DNA of 64,000 nt. Origin: Achatina immaculata (lineage: Eukaryota; Mollusca; Gastropoda; Stylommatophora; Achatinidae). Of this stretch, positions 17,691-30,300 are shown in pieces. The stretch is from assembly GCA_009760885.1 (NCBI GenBank), contig CM019693.1:1678300-1742299 (forward strand). The letters run 5' to 3'. Below the pieces are notes generated by a model. That model was given only the letters and a program-made list of their open reading frames with translations. It did not search any database and was not told where the DNA came from. Position numbers and translations under genes: made by a program. Each line of letters begins with the position of its first letter. Position 1 is the stretch's first letter.

Positions 17691-18767
17691 TTACATACAC
17701 AAAAGAGACAACAATGTATAATTAAACGAAAAACTTATCTTAATTGTGGTATCCAACAGTAGGAAACACAGAAATCAGATTTTTTTTTTAATGCGCCGTT
17801 TCACTCGTTATAAAAATGATTAAATAATGAAAACTTCTTAGTTGAAGAAAACTTAATAACAGCATATATTATTGGCATATTAATGACAAAATTACGATCC
17901 AGAGCGCTAAGTAACACATTCTAAATGAGCTTATGCATGTCGTTTTTTTAATGTTATGATACCAATTTTTAAAAAATCTGTCAACAATGGCACATAAACA
18001 ATACAAAATGGAGGTCTACCTGAAATATAAGAGAATGTAGTAACTCGTTATTTCTTACCAGTATTTGAAGCGTGTTCAGTTCGCTGAGTGGGACTAATTG
18101 TGAAATTCTGAAGTGAAGTTTTGCATAAATAAGCGTCGCATGTGAGTGTGTAATTCTGGATTATGGAGCACAGCTGTGAGCGACCGTTGGTAACGTTTTT
18201 GCTGTCATCACTTTAAAAAAAATACAGATGCAACCCAAATAGTAAAAAGATATTTCTTTAACATTCTTTGAAGACTCCATTTCTTAGTTATACATTTATG
18301 GTGTAGTAATTCCGCATTGCTATGCTGCTGAAAATAAAATAAAACAAGTGGATACTTTCATTTTTACATAGTTAACAAAGTGCAGAAAAAATAAAGTATT
18401 TATCAGCATTCAACCTCAACAGCAGTTTGCAACAGGACTAGTTACTGCTACCACATTCTCAGATCCTGATAACATAAATAAGCTCTTAGTGGTTTTTCCC
18501 ACAAAGGGGATAAAACTTCAGTGTGTAATCGTTAACACTTAATACTGCATAATGATCTTATATAATTTGCACAGTCATGACGCCAGTTTAGCTGCAGATC
18601 TCCGTATAGTCAAATAACTACGCTAACAGTTTTCTATGTGCGCCAGGAGCTTTACTCTCTGATGATAGATTCGCATTCTTAACTTATCACATGGTGTTCT
18701 TTAAGTGATTTGATTTTTCTTCTTAAAACTCTTGCTACAAATTAAGTTTGTGAACTCATCATCATTA
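17691..18767. other. Unassigned AT-rich sequence
   Basis: About 1.1 kb of low-complexity-poor AT-rich DNA, no ORF of note, no repeat recognised. It could hold an untranslated first exon of the downstream PPIP5K gene, but nothing in the sequence shows one. Confidence 0.45.
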
Positions 18768-21700
18768 TCATCATCATCGCCATGCTGACTGGCGTTGGCT
18801 AATAAGCTTCTCAAGAGTACTCAATCCTTCATGCAGGCCATTAGCTCAGTTGGTGATCTCCTCTCACACCATCTCGTCAGACTGTCCAGTATAATTTCTC
18901 TCGATCTTCCCCTGGCTCCTCTTTCCTCTATTTTTCCCGTCGTTATAATATTTAATTATTATTTAATGTTTAATATTGAAGAGGGGGCATTGAAAATATT
19001 ATAACAACAGGAAAAATAGAAGGAAGAAGATCGAGAGGAAGACTAAGAGAAATGATACTGGACAGTCTGACGGGATGGTGTAGGAGGAGATCACCAACTG
19101 AGCTGATGGCCTGCATGAAGGATCGTGTACTCTGGAGAAGAATAATAGCCAACGCCAGTAGGCACGGCACCTGATGATGATGATGATAATATTTTTAATG
19201 CCCCCTCTTCTCATTGCATGTCCTATGAAAGTATATTGTCTCTCTCACTCTTATTTTTTTTACAAGATTTTTTTTTTGGTCTCTCCAGCTCTTCTCATAC
19301 ATTCTCCATTAGTTATTTTTGCTGTCCAGGGAATTTGCAACATTCTTCTAATAAACCACATTTCTACTGGTTCCAATGATTTTTGTGCAGACCTGCCTAT
19401 TGTCCATAATTCACTTCAGTATAATACAATAGGTTCAGTATAACATTTCAGGACTCATTTTCTAACATTAATTGATAGGGATGTATTGCATAATATGTGT
19501 CACATTCTCTGAAATGCAGTCTTTGCATCATCCTATTCTATTCCTAATTTCTGTTCTGCATTTCCCATCTGAAGTTATTACTGCTCCAAGATATTTGAAT
19601 TTCTGGACCTGCTTTAGAATAGTTTCATTTAATTTTATACTGCATTTTGGTGGATTCTGTTTCTTAGATATAACCATATTATCTGTCTTCTTGATGTTTA
19701 AAGTAAGGCCTTTCTGTTCACTTTCTTTGGCGACTTTATCCAAGAGATTTTGCAGGTCTTGTTGTTTCTCAGCTATCAGTACTGTGTCATCAGCATATCG
19801 AAGGTTGTATTGTATCCTCTGACTTTTATATCTGGTTCTGTAATGATCGTTCTTAGAATATTCTCACTGTACAGAGAAAAAAGGTCTGGAGATAGTACAC
19901 ATCCCTGTCGCACCCATTGTTTTATAGGTTTGATATTTTCCAGTTTTATTTTCAACTCGAATTGCTGCTTCCTGCCACCAGTATAGATGTTTTACAATCC
20001 TCAGGTCTTTGCTGTCTGTGTGGATGACTTCAAACATTTGAATAATCTCTTCATTTTCACCTTGTCGAATGTCTTAGTGTAATCAGTGAAGCATAAGTAG
20101 AGATCTTTCTGTACTCTTAAAGCTTTTTCTGTTAGTGTTCGTAAAGCATAAATGGCATGGTGTGTTCCCTTTCCCTTAACAAATCTGAACTGTTCATCTG
20201 GTATTTCTATTTTTATCTTTTTTTCCTTGTTCTTCTCATAATAATTCTCAAAAGTAGCTTTGTTATATGACATGAGAGGTTGATAATTCTATGGTTCTCA
20301 TATTCCTTTGCACCTGGTTTGTTTAGTAGTGCTATAAATGTGGATTTAAGCAAGTCACTGGGCATATAACCACTGTTACAAATGTCATTCAGTAACGTGG
20401 TTATTATTTTTATTCCTATCTCCTCTAGTGCCTCTATTTCTTCTATTGTTACATTATCAGGCCCAGTTGCTTTTCCTTTCTTCATGTCTTTGATGACATC
20501 TGTGATTTCATCTTCAAGTATTGGTGGTCCATCATAGTTTTCAGTATCAGGTGTTAATTCTGTTCTTCCTCCTCCATATAGCTCACTGATGTACTCTGTC
20601 TTCTTTTTCTATTAACATTTTACCTTCTTTTGATTTCAGGCATCCTGTGGTATATTTTGTCTTCCTGCCTGTAAGTTCACTAATTCATTTGTGCATGTTT
20701 TTGCTGTCTTTATTATGAGAGTCCTCTGTTTGTCTGCACTGTTCATTTAACCACATTTCCTTTGCTTCTCTGCATTTGCGTCACATTTCTTTATCTATCC
20801 TGCTATATTTTTCTTGGTTATTTTTACTCCTCCTCCTCTTGTCCATCAGTCCCAAGATGTCATCTGACATCTATTTATTCTTAGTGGCCTTTTTTTTTTC
20901 AGTGGTATTATCTCCTTTACAGTTTGGTGGATAGAATCTCTTAACATTGCTCATTGTTCATCTATACTATTTATCTTTGCTATTGCATTGTATCAATTTG
21001 TTTTAATAACTCTGTAGTGTTCTTGCAGTTCTTGGTCATTTTTAATGAGTTCTGTGTTCAGTTTGATGTTTCTCACTTTTCTGCCTGCTTTCTTTAGCTT
21101 TATTCTAATTTTTCCACACAGTGAGTCATGGTCACTACTGCACTCAGTTCCTGGCATGGTTTTTGTTGTCTGTAATGCATTCCGGAATCATTTGTTGATT
21201 AATACGTAGTCTGTCAGGTTAAAAGTCTTTTTGTCTGGGCTGCACCACATTGCCAGTATTCAGGGATGTTTAAACCAGGTGTTTCCTACAACCATGCTGT
21301 GTATTTTTGCCCATTCAGTTAATTTACTACCTCTGTCATTCCTCTCCCCCAGTCCATAATCGGCAACGATATCTGAAGTTCTTCCTTTACCAACTTTGGC
21401 ATTAAAATCTCCCATGACTATAGTAACTTCATGTGACTTTGTGTGTTTCAGAGCTGTCTCTATGTCATTATAAAATAGCTGTACATCTTCTTCAGAACTA
21501 TCAGCTATTGGAGCATACACTTGTATAATATTTATTGGTCGTCCTTTTAGTTGGGCTAACAGGACTGGGTCCGAGATGTTCAAATATCCAATGACTGTCC
21601 TTGCTGTTTGTTCGTCAAGTAATATTCCTATTCCTCGTTTATGTTTCTCACCTCCTGAATATATTATTGTATATTTATCAGAGTTTATCTTCCCTGCACC

Positions 21701-22150
21701 TGTCCATCTAACTTCACTCATTCCTAGTATGTTGATCTTCATCCTTTCCATTTCCCTTTTTACATTTTCTGATTTTCCAGGCTGGAATAGAGTTGTAACA
21801 TTCCATGTTGGTATTTTGAAACTGTTAGTTTTGCCACCAGTGGCGTGATGATGATCTGGCCTCACCTGCGGCTCGTGAGCTGCCCTACCGGACGAGGCTG
21901 TTCCAAAGGAACATCCATTAATGTTGTTCGTGATGAATCTGTTACTTTGTATAAGCATAACTATTCTTGGGAGCTACACCAGTAGTTTCTCATTGCCTTC
22001 TATCAGCTTGTGGATGGAGTCTCCACTAGCCTGTAGACTCCCCGTCCTGTACACATGTAAAGGCAGCGGGAGTGAAGGATTTTAAGGCACCTCTTACCCA
22101 CCTAGTGTTCCCTTCACTGACCACATGAGGCACTTTAGAGTAGTATTAGT
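18768..22150 (-). mobile_element. LINE-C, nearly full-length BovB/RTE-like element (antisense)
   Basis: Minus strand: 5' UTR-like part to about 21960; endonuclease 21958-21260 ([51 protein letters not shown]); RT around 20485-20000 (KGKATGPDNVTIEEIEALEE, STFIALLNKPGAKEYENHR, FRFVKGKGTHHAIYALRTL, FTDYTKTFDKV); thumb 19743-19528 (LTLNIKKTDNMVISKKQ, VQKFKYLGAVITSDGKC); a C-terminal HGT end and a gatgat tail at 18768. Numerous frameshifts. Split near its 3' end by an inverted partial copy of itself (18965-19185). Confidence 0.9.
18965..19185 (+). mobile_element. Sense LINE-C 3' fragment nested inside the antisense LINE-C
   Basis: Plus strand: [27 protein letters not shown], then [19 protein letters not shown] and [16 protein letters not shown], then gatgatgatgat. 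The surrounding antisense C element resumes just after. An ataatattt-like sequence on both sides suggests a short target duplication. Confidence 0.85.
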
Positions 22151-22254
22151 CAGGGTGATCTGAAGCCATGGGAGCAGGTGGTGGATGGAATGGGAGAGCA
22201 GCTGACAGATAATGTTGGTTATGTTCACCATTCTATGATGGTAGATAGATGATC

Positions 22255-22545
22255 CCAATGTAGGGACTTAATATTGAAGAAGGTTGAATAGTAAAAAGCA
22301 TTAAACAGAGAAATATTTTGGACACATTAAACGTCATGAGAATTTAGAAAAGACAGTTTCGGAAGGGTACATAATGGGAAAAAGAAAGCGTGGAAGACCA
22401 AGGCGAAGATGGCTGCACGACATCGTTGATAATCTGCAAATGGATGCATCAGCAGCAGGGCATCTTGCTTAAAACTGAGAGGCCTACAGGAGAGCTGTAA
22501 GGGAGGCAAAGTTCTGCAAGGGACATGCAAATGACTGACTGAGTG
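22255..22545 (+). mobile_element. LINE-D 3' fragment
   Basis: Plus strand: [53 protein letters not shown], then EAYRRAVREAKFCKGHAND and an aatgactgactga tail. It matches the D copy at 45485-46200. Confidence 0.88.
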
Positions 22546-23076
22546 CCACCTACTACCCCACCTCGCTATCTGAGACTGCCGCCAATTGGTCCAAACCTCT
22601 TATTTAGGTAAAAACCCTTATTCACAGAGATCCTCCATATCGGGAGGACTTTCACCATCCGCCACCTGTGTCATGCTGGGTTGGGGATGGTCACCCCAGC
22701 TTTACCCCAGTTTATGAGGTGTGAAAAAACACTTTGACTGCTGTGGTAAAGTATGTGGACAGTGAACTAAAGGTGGCAAGTTCAGTCCCAGATGAGAATG
22801 ATTTAAAAAAAGTCTTGTAGTCTGTAGTTTTAAGTAAAATATTTTCACCTCTAATTTTTGATGAGCTACTTCTAGCTAGAGTCATGCTTGACTTACATCT
22901 GACTGAGTTATGGCCATTTGGCACTTACAGCCAAGGCCTTATAGGAAAATGGTTAAACCTGGCATCAGCAGGCAGCTGAGTCTGTATGTATTACACTTAC
23001 CGATTGTCGTGCCATTGCCAGCCATACAGTGCTGCACTGGACATAGAGGTATAATACAGTACTGTACCACATGTAT
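22546..23076. other. Unassigned sequence, possible LINE 5' UTR
   Basis: 22560-22720 contains a GC-richer stretch with a short hairpin (tcctccatatcgggagga). No gene recognised. Confidence 0.35.
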
Positions 23077-23280
23077 TCATGTAGGTATTATGTGTGTAAG
23101 TACATTTTTATGTGTCACTGAAAAGATATTACAGTATGATTCCAGAGTCCCATATTCCTGAGTGTAAAGGTCTGTGCTAATAGATATTTTGATGTCCAAA
23201 AAGTTGACAGACTTGTCAGAAATTTCATAAGTAAAAATGAGAACCGCTACATTCAGGAATATGGGACTCTGGAACCACAT
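23077..23280 (-). mobile_element. Possible Penelope-like RT fragment containing a 23-bp inverted repeat
   Basis: Minus frame includes VNFLDIKISISTDLYT, which resembles the FLDL-x-I motif of Penelope-like RTs near their C-terminus. The sequences at 23139-23160 and 23254-23275 are near-perfect inverted repeats (caggaatatgggactctgga). A terminal-repeat-like sequence with aaggctcatgctgaaatgtc lies at about 23740, consistent with a remnant spanning 23.1-23.8 kb. Confidence 0.4.
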
Positions 23281-23965
23281 GGTTTGAACTCATTATTCAG
23301 CTACACCTAACATTCTCCTCTTCCACAATCATAATCCCTCCTCGCTAAGCTCCACTCCCTTCTCACATGTTACACTTAGCTCAGAACCTCTTCACGTCAT
23401 CACATTACAACCCCTCTACCCCAACTATAATCACATATTTCACCTTTTCCTGGCTTATCACTGTCTCTCCCCTCCATGGTTTCCCCTCCCACCACCCTCA
23501 GTTACAACCCACCCATCACACATCCAAAGTCTCCATTTAAATACTCTTTACACTCCACCATGCACATTTCTGACACACTGCATAGGACAAGCCACAGCTT
23601 CTTACAAGTTACAGCTAAGTGCTATATTCATTTTATTTTATTTAATTTTATTATTATTATTTTTAACGTAGCATTCATGTGAATTTATATTTTATCTCCT
23701 CCCTCTGTTTCTTCATCCTATATGTTTTGGTATGATTAAGGCTCATGCTGAAATGTCACAACTGTTGTCTCATTAAGTAATAAAGGTGTTCCTACTTTTT
23801 TTTCCCCTAGTTTATACATTTTGAACTTTGCTTAGTGTCTGACCTCCCCTCATAATAACCACCCCTTGAATGACCAGCACATGCCAGATTGACTTATAGA
23901 TGGTCCCAAACGTGGCCAAAGTCAGTACATGACTTATTCATATTGATTGTGAATTTTTATTTCAG

Positions 23966-24302
23966 ACAAACATGCCTGACTCACCAAGTATGTTCTTTGT
24001 ATGAAAAGAATTTAGGAACATAATTCAGAAGGACTGTTTACAGCCAGTGTTTTAGAATTTAGTTATTGATGAACACATACACAGAGGATGACTTTATGCT
24101 GTGTAGACACTGCACCCTTATCTCCATGTTAATACACCCAATGGCAAGCAAAGATAAGAGTCAGTCACATTCAGATACAGGCAGTCCAAAAAACAAGACT
24201 TCAAGAAAGAGGAGCAGTGTTCAGATTTTGTCGTTTGGAGCTAAGGAAGGCACTGAAAGGAAGCCCTGGTGTTCTTTTCCTGGTTTTCTACCAAAAATGC
24301 AG
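23966..24302 (+). CDS. PPIP5K: PPIP5K candidate first coding exon with 5' UTR
   Basis: Acceptor tttttatttcag at 23965 and an excellent donor cag|gtaaga at 24302. The frame is closed by TAG at 24060; the first ATG is 24069 ([11 protein letters not shown]) and a second in-frame ATG is 24141 ([20 protein letters not shown]). The polar, Ser/Lys-rich composition fits a disordered N-terminus. It ends in phase 0, as the next exon requires. It has no domain of its own, so its link to PPIP5K rests on strand, splice phase and position; the start codon is open. Confidence 0.5.
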
Positions 24303-27300
24303 GTAAGAAGCATGGACTGTTGTCATAGTTTGAATGATGTGTGAGATAGATATTGTCTCGAATGTTGTCATTGCCAGCTGTACCGGAGCTCACCGTCTTC
24401 AAAATCTGCATTTGTTTACCCACACCGCACATATCAGGAGATAACATAGATGTAGTTAAGGTTACCAGACATCCTGGCTTGACAGAGTTTGTCCCAGTTT
24501 GAGAGTCCATACCTGATGTCCCAGCCAGTCATGGTTTTGTCCATGTTTTGATTCAGATGGGTAGTCATACCTGTATGGACTAAATTTATTGGGTTAATTT
24601 TAACAGTTTCAGTGGGCTATATTTTATGCCTGTTCAAACACAAAAAAGAGAAAGAAAAGAAAAGAGAAACACACGCAAAATGCATGTTCACACCCAGAGA
24701 GAGAGGAGGAGGATTTGTTGCAAGTCCCAGTTTTCCAAAGAGGAAATCTGGTAAACCTAGAAATAGTAACTTTTTTTTTTTTTCTCTTGAGAAGTTTTTC
24801 TTGCATGTATGCATCTTTGACCCCAGACAATATATTTTACTCGATACATTTTATCTGAAAACTTTCTTTGTCATATATTAAAATGATCTGTGTTGCTGGC
24901 AGATTACATTTCTCTCTCCCCTCTCTCTCTCCCCTCTCTCTCTCTATCTCTTTCTCTCCCCCCCCCCCTCTCTCTCAAGTAATTCAGTAGAGTGATTGCA
25001 TGACCAAATGCTTCAAAAACTAATTTCTCACTTCTGTAATGACTGGGTTAGCGTTTGTTTTATTTTATTTACTGTAGCCATACTATTTCACGTTTGTGAT
25101 AACGCTTTCCTATTTTGTGTAATCCTTGGCATTTCTAGTTAGACAGGTTGTCTTTCTGTTTTCCCTCTATGCCACTTTGTAAGCTGTTCAAAGTATTTTA
25201 CCTTGGTCTTTTTTTTTTCTGTTTTACCTTTCTTCATTGTTTTCAGATTGTATTGTTGAAGTTTGTTTCAAAGCATGAATGATTTCACAATGAAAGCTTA
25301 GTTCATCTATGGGTTATGTTCTTGAATATCATGCACAGTTTAAAATCACGCATAATGTAAACAGTCACTTGAAATGTAATAAATGGCTTGTGAGAGTAGC
25401 TTGTTTTCTAACATTTACTGTCACTAGTATTTACATTTTGTGGTCATAGGTAGTTTCGGAGTAGTCTTGGTTCTGTATGTTCCTTCCAGTTTGGACAAGA
25501 TAGATGGTGTAAGAATGTTTTAGGCTAACATGGGAAATAGAGAGTTGGCTTGACCACTCCTGAATGCTTGAAAAAGGAGCAAAGAGTTTTTTGTTTTTTT
25601 TTTGCACTCTGTAGGTTCTCAGCCAACAGCTCATTTATAGCAAGCTCTTAATGGAAAAACCTGTGGATGTCGAGAGCATGGTCTTAGTCAGTTCATAGAT
25701 GTAGAACTTTGTCCAAAAGAATTTATGTTTTTTGTCCCTAGACTAAACTGGTGCAATGAAAACCACGGTGTCACGCAATCCCGCTTCCGAGACCCACCAA
25801 GAATACAGGCTAAAGCACTGTGACACTCTGAATCTCTTGTGGTCCTTTCGTGGATCTAGTGTGGTCTATTTTGGACCACACAGGGGACCACGGGACCTAA
25901 CGAGGACCACAGGCATGAATTCAGTAGGTTCACAGTGCGGTTTTTGGTGGTAGAAGTGAACGAAGAAGAAGAAGAAGATGTTTTTTGTGTTCCTGTGCTG
26001 CCAGGCACTTTTCTTCTTCTCAGTCTGGATGTCCCATAGTGCTGTCTCTTCCCCCCACAAGACTCAAAGTAAGAGTGATTTCCCATGCCCACTTGCCATC
26101 ACTTCCACCAGAATTATGAAACCCTCCACTAGTTATAAAGGTAAAGGTAATCCTGTCATGCCTTAGAGGTGCATAGGGATATGGTGTTAGTGCCCATATT
26201 TTTCTTGACCTGTCAGCACACTAAAGGGTGATATGGTCAGTATCACGCCTGGCCGCCTTTCCTTCTCCAACTCCAGAAGTCAAGTACCCATTTCTACAGC
26301 TGGGTGACTGGGGTGCCTCCGGCCGCCAGTGCACTAAACACTTCACCACTCAGACACTCACTAGTTATAAGGACAAAAATAATAAAGTACCTTCATTTAA
26401 TTTATTGAAGTTGTTTACCATCCATGTTTTATTTATTAATTAATTTTTTGAATTTTTTGTTTGTTTTTTTGTTTTTCAAATTTTTTCCTTCTTTATGTCC
26501 TGTGCCAGATGATGTTGGCCATCTTGCTTCTCCATCTTGTGCAGCCCTTGGTGTACCCGATCATTTCAGATGCTTTTCTTTTTCAGTGACACTTGGTCAG
26601 TCCGGCGAAAATATTTTTTTTATCCATCTCCTTTTTTTTTGTCTCGATATTTTCCAGTTGTTACCAAGTTGGCTGACTTCTGTCTTCTCGTGATATGTTC
26701 AAGAAATTTTCTTATGGAGTTCAAAGTCATTGTGCATTGTTCAGGTGTACATTGTGCAGGTGTTCAGAATTAAGGGAAATATATCCAGATCACATGTTTC
26801 AGTGAGATGGCAATCATTCCCAAGTTTTATTTCAACAGTTTCCATTTACATTGGACAACAGCTGCATCAGACTTATCGTGGAAGAATATACTTGTTCCAT
26901 CTTAACTGTTGTTAGATTTTTATAGCAAGGGGAAAAAAAGGCCATTTTTGGTGCGTGATTCTTCATTATTCTGCATCATATTTATGTTGATCTCCATTTT
27001 TTTTTCTTCATCATTTGGTTAGATATCGACACCAGTTTCTCACAGATGTGGCAGTCTTGTCTCTGGTTTTCCACAGCTCCACAGAGCTTCCTCTTTTGGG
27101 ACTGGGGGGGGGGGTGGTGGTCTGGTCAGGTTGGTCTGGGTTGTGTAGGTGGCATCTCGGTGGATATGCTGTGCTGGCATCTCGGTGGATATGCTGTGCT
27201 GGCATCTCGGTGGATATGCTGTGCTGGCATCTCGGTGGATGTGCTGTGCTGTCTGGCTGTCTGCCCTCCATTGAGATCTAAGCTGTATGTGTTGCTGTGG

Positions 27301-30300
27301 CGATCCTCAATTATTGTGATAGGTCACTCTCATTTGTCTGTCTCTAGAAGGTTGCAGATGATTCTTTTTTTTGTTTTGTTTTACCCGCATTATTAAAATG
27401 TAACCTGGTGGTTAAATAATACCTTCTTTAGTATTTAGGGAGTTCTGTCATTGCCTTTTTCTAGGTGCATTGCAGTTATACGTTTTACATTACGAGTATT
27501 GTTTTGACATTACTTGTCATAAATCGTTCTTATAATCAGCTTTTCTAACGGTCGCAGATCGATCCCAAACTGAGCCTCAGTCTTGCTAATACGCTGTTAT
27601 CGGAATTTTGTTTTGGTTTTTACGTGCCTTTCCTTGAAGGAAGCCAGCGCACGCTGACTAGCAGAGGTTTGAGCAGGCTCGGTGAAGACTGCAGAAAGAT
27701 TAATAGATTTCCTGTAATAATTAGGAATTTTTGCCAAAGAAAACTTTCAGAGACAGAGAAATATCCGCTTCTAATTGCCCACGATTTGTGCATGACCCAG
27801 CACTTTAGCAGAGCTTTCATTCAGTTATTGCCAAAGTGGGCGGCACCATCCCCTTAACTACTTAGGGGCGGTGGGAAGATCCAGTAGGGCGATGAGGGAA
27901 ATGGAATAAACGGGGGCGTGGAGGGGGCAGAGAATTAGAACCTAGCTGAGCAATAAAAGTTTTTGGGGGCGCTAGGCATGTGACCTGGGAGGTAAGGGGG
28001 CGGGAGCACGAAGTTTGGTAACCACTGATTTTAGATCTTGACGGTTTTATGTAAAGAGAAGCAACATTTTGTGATCGCTTCAGTGTTGTGTTTTCGCGTG
28101 GATTGTCTTCTCCTTTCACATCCTGTCTGACAGTTTTGTTAGGCTACTTCTAGGCATGTCGCTGCAAAATGAGCATGGATGATCATTGTAACTTTCAGTT
28201 AGTGGAAGTATTGTATGGTTTAGTGGTTCCCAACCCTTTTGTTTTTCTGCATTAAAGAACCACTTTTATAAGTGCATAAAAGCTGCGGACTACCGTATTG
28301 GGAGTAATATCGTAGTGATATAAAACTACTCATTTTTGCTATTCAATAGACGACGTGTAATCACAGATCGATGTCAGAGCCGTGGACTACCAAGGACCGC
28401 AGGGTGGGATCCACTGATGTAGCTAGTCGGATGTAATGGTCTGCTAGTAAATAATCCCAGTCAACGAATAATATTCTTGCGCGCATGCTTGTAATTATTT
28501 TCCCCGCATGTCCTAGATGTACTAATGTATTTGGAATGAGACAGCAATCAGTTTCGGGCTTGGCGAACCATAGCCGACCAAGACCCCTTTTTTCTGGCTT
28601 CCAGAGGAGCCCCTGGAAACAAACAGCAGACTGGCTGTATGAAAAGCTATGGCAGTGGGAGGGCCATCATCATCATCATCATCAGGTGCCGTGCCGACTG
28701 GCATTGGCTATTATGCTTCTCCAGAGTACACGATCCTTCATGCAGGCCATCAGCTCAGTTGGTGATCTCCTCTCACACCATCCCGTCAGGCTGTCCAGTA
28801 TCATTTCTCTTGGTCTTCCTCTTGATCTTCTTCCTTCTATTTTTCCTGTTGTTATAATATTTTCAATGCCCCCTCTTCTCATTGTATGTCCTATGAAAGT
28901 ACATTGTCTCTCTCTTATCTTTTTGACAAGGTTTTTTTTGTCTCTCCAGCTCTTCTCGTGCATTCTTCATTAGTTATTTTTGCTGTCCAGGGGATTCGCA
29001 ACATTCTTCTAATAAACCACATTTCTGCTCCTTCCAATGATTTTTGTGCAGACCTGCCTATTGTCCTTGATTCACTTCCATATAACAAGATATGTTCAAT
29101 AGGTTCAATTTTAGGACTCGTTTTCTGACATTCATTGATAAGGATGTGTTGGTTAATATGTTTCTCATTCTCTGAAATGCAGTCTTTGGAAGGCCAGCTT
29201 GGTCATAAAACCACGGCCAGCCAAAATCGAATGCACACAACCAACGCCCTTATTTGAAGACGAATCCTGTAGAAGACTCATTTATGTAGTACGCCCCATG
29301 AGTGGCAGTTTTTTTTTTCTCTCTGGTAGTTCTGGTATATAGGGGTGCAGATGTCAGTAGTGATCACAATTTGTGTATAGGGAAAATTAAAACTGAAAAA
29401 CCAACACAAGAAATCAGTACACAGAAAGATAGAGAGCCACAGCCTACAAGGAGAAAATACTAACAGTAATTTCAATCTGGAACTTGCCAATAATTCCACA
29501 ACACCCAGTGAAGTAGAAGAGATAGGTATAGATGAATTATGGAATTCTTACAGCACATCCATTATCACAGCAGCAAAAGCAAGCTCTGGACTTATAAAAA
29601 GCAAATAGAAACGCATGGATATCAGAAAACACATGGAAGTACATGTATGAAAGACGAGCAGCCAAATCAGCCATGTTGAATGTAAAGACAGATCTTGAAA
29701 AAGATCTGGCGAAAGCAACATGCAAAGAAGTAGACAAGAAAGTAAAAAGTTCAGCTAGAAGGGATAAAAGAGAAAACATAGACATTATGGTGAAAGAGGC
29801 AGAGAAAGCAGCAAAAACAGGAGACAGCAAAACTTTATATAACATACAGAAGATACTAACAAGTACTATTACATCTAAAGAAAGACTAATCTTTAGCAAA
29901 ACTGGAACTCTGTTAACATCAGGTAAAGACCAAAAACAAAGATGGGCTGAACACTTCCAAGAAATACTTAATTGACCACACCCAAAAGAGTTGTTAAACC
30001 TTGAAACCGATTTACCAATCCCACAACTAAATGTCAACCTAGATGAAATTACATTGCATGAAATTGAAACAGCAGTAAATCTAATGACTAACAACAAAGC
30101 TGCAGGTGAAGATGAAATAACATACAAAATGTTAAAAGCTATTAACAATGACAACATGAGCCAAGTACAAAGAATGTTTAATAAGATTTGGAAAGAAGAA
30201 AGGGTCCCTTCTAAATGGAAAAAAGCGATCATTGTTAAAATACAAAAAAAAAAAAAAAAGGCAGCCTTAGCGACTGTCGCAATTGGAGAGGAGTAACCGT

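Noticed and set aside
29537..30232. 231-codon minus-strand ORF with membrane-like segments
   Set aside because: Antisense of LINE-B RT sequence.
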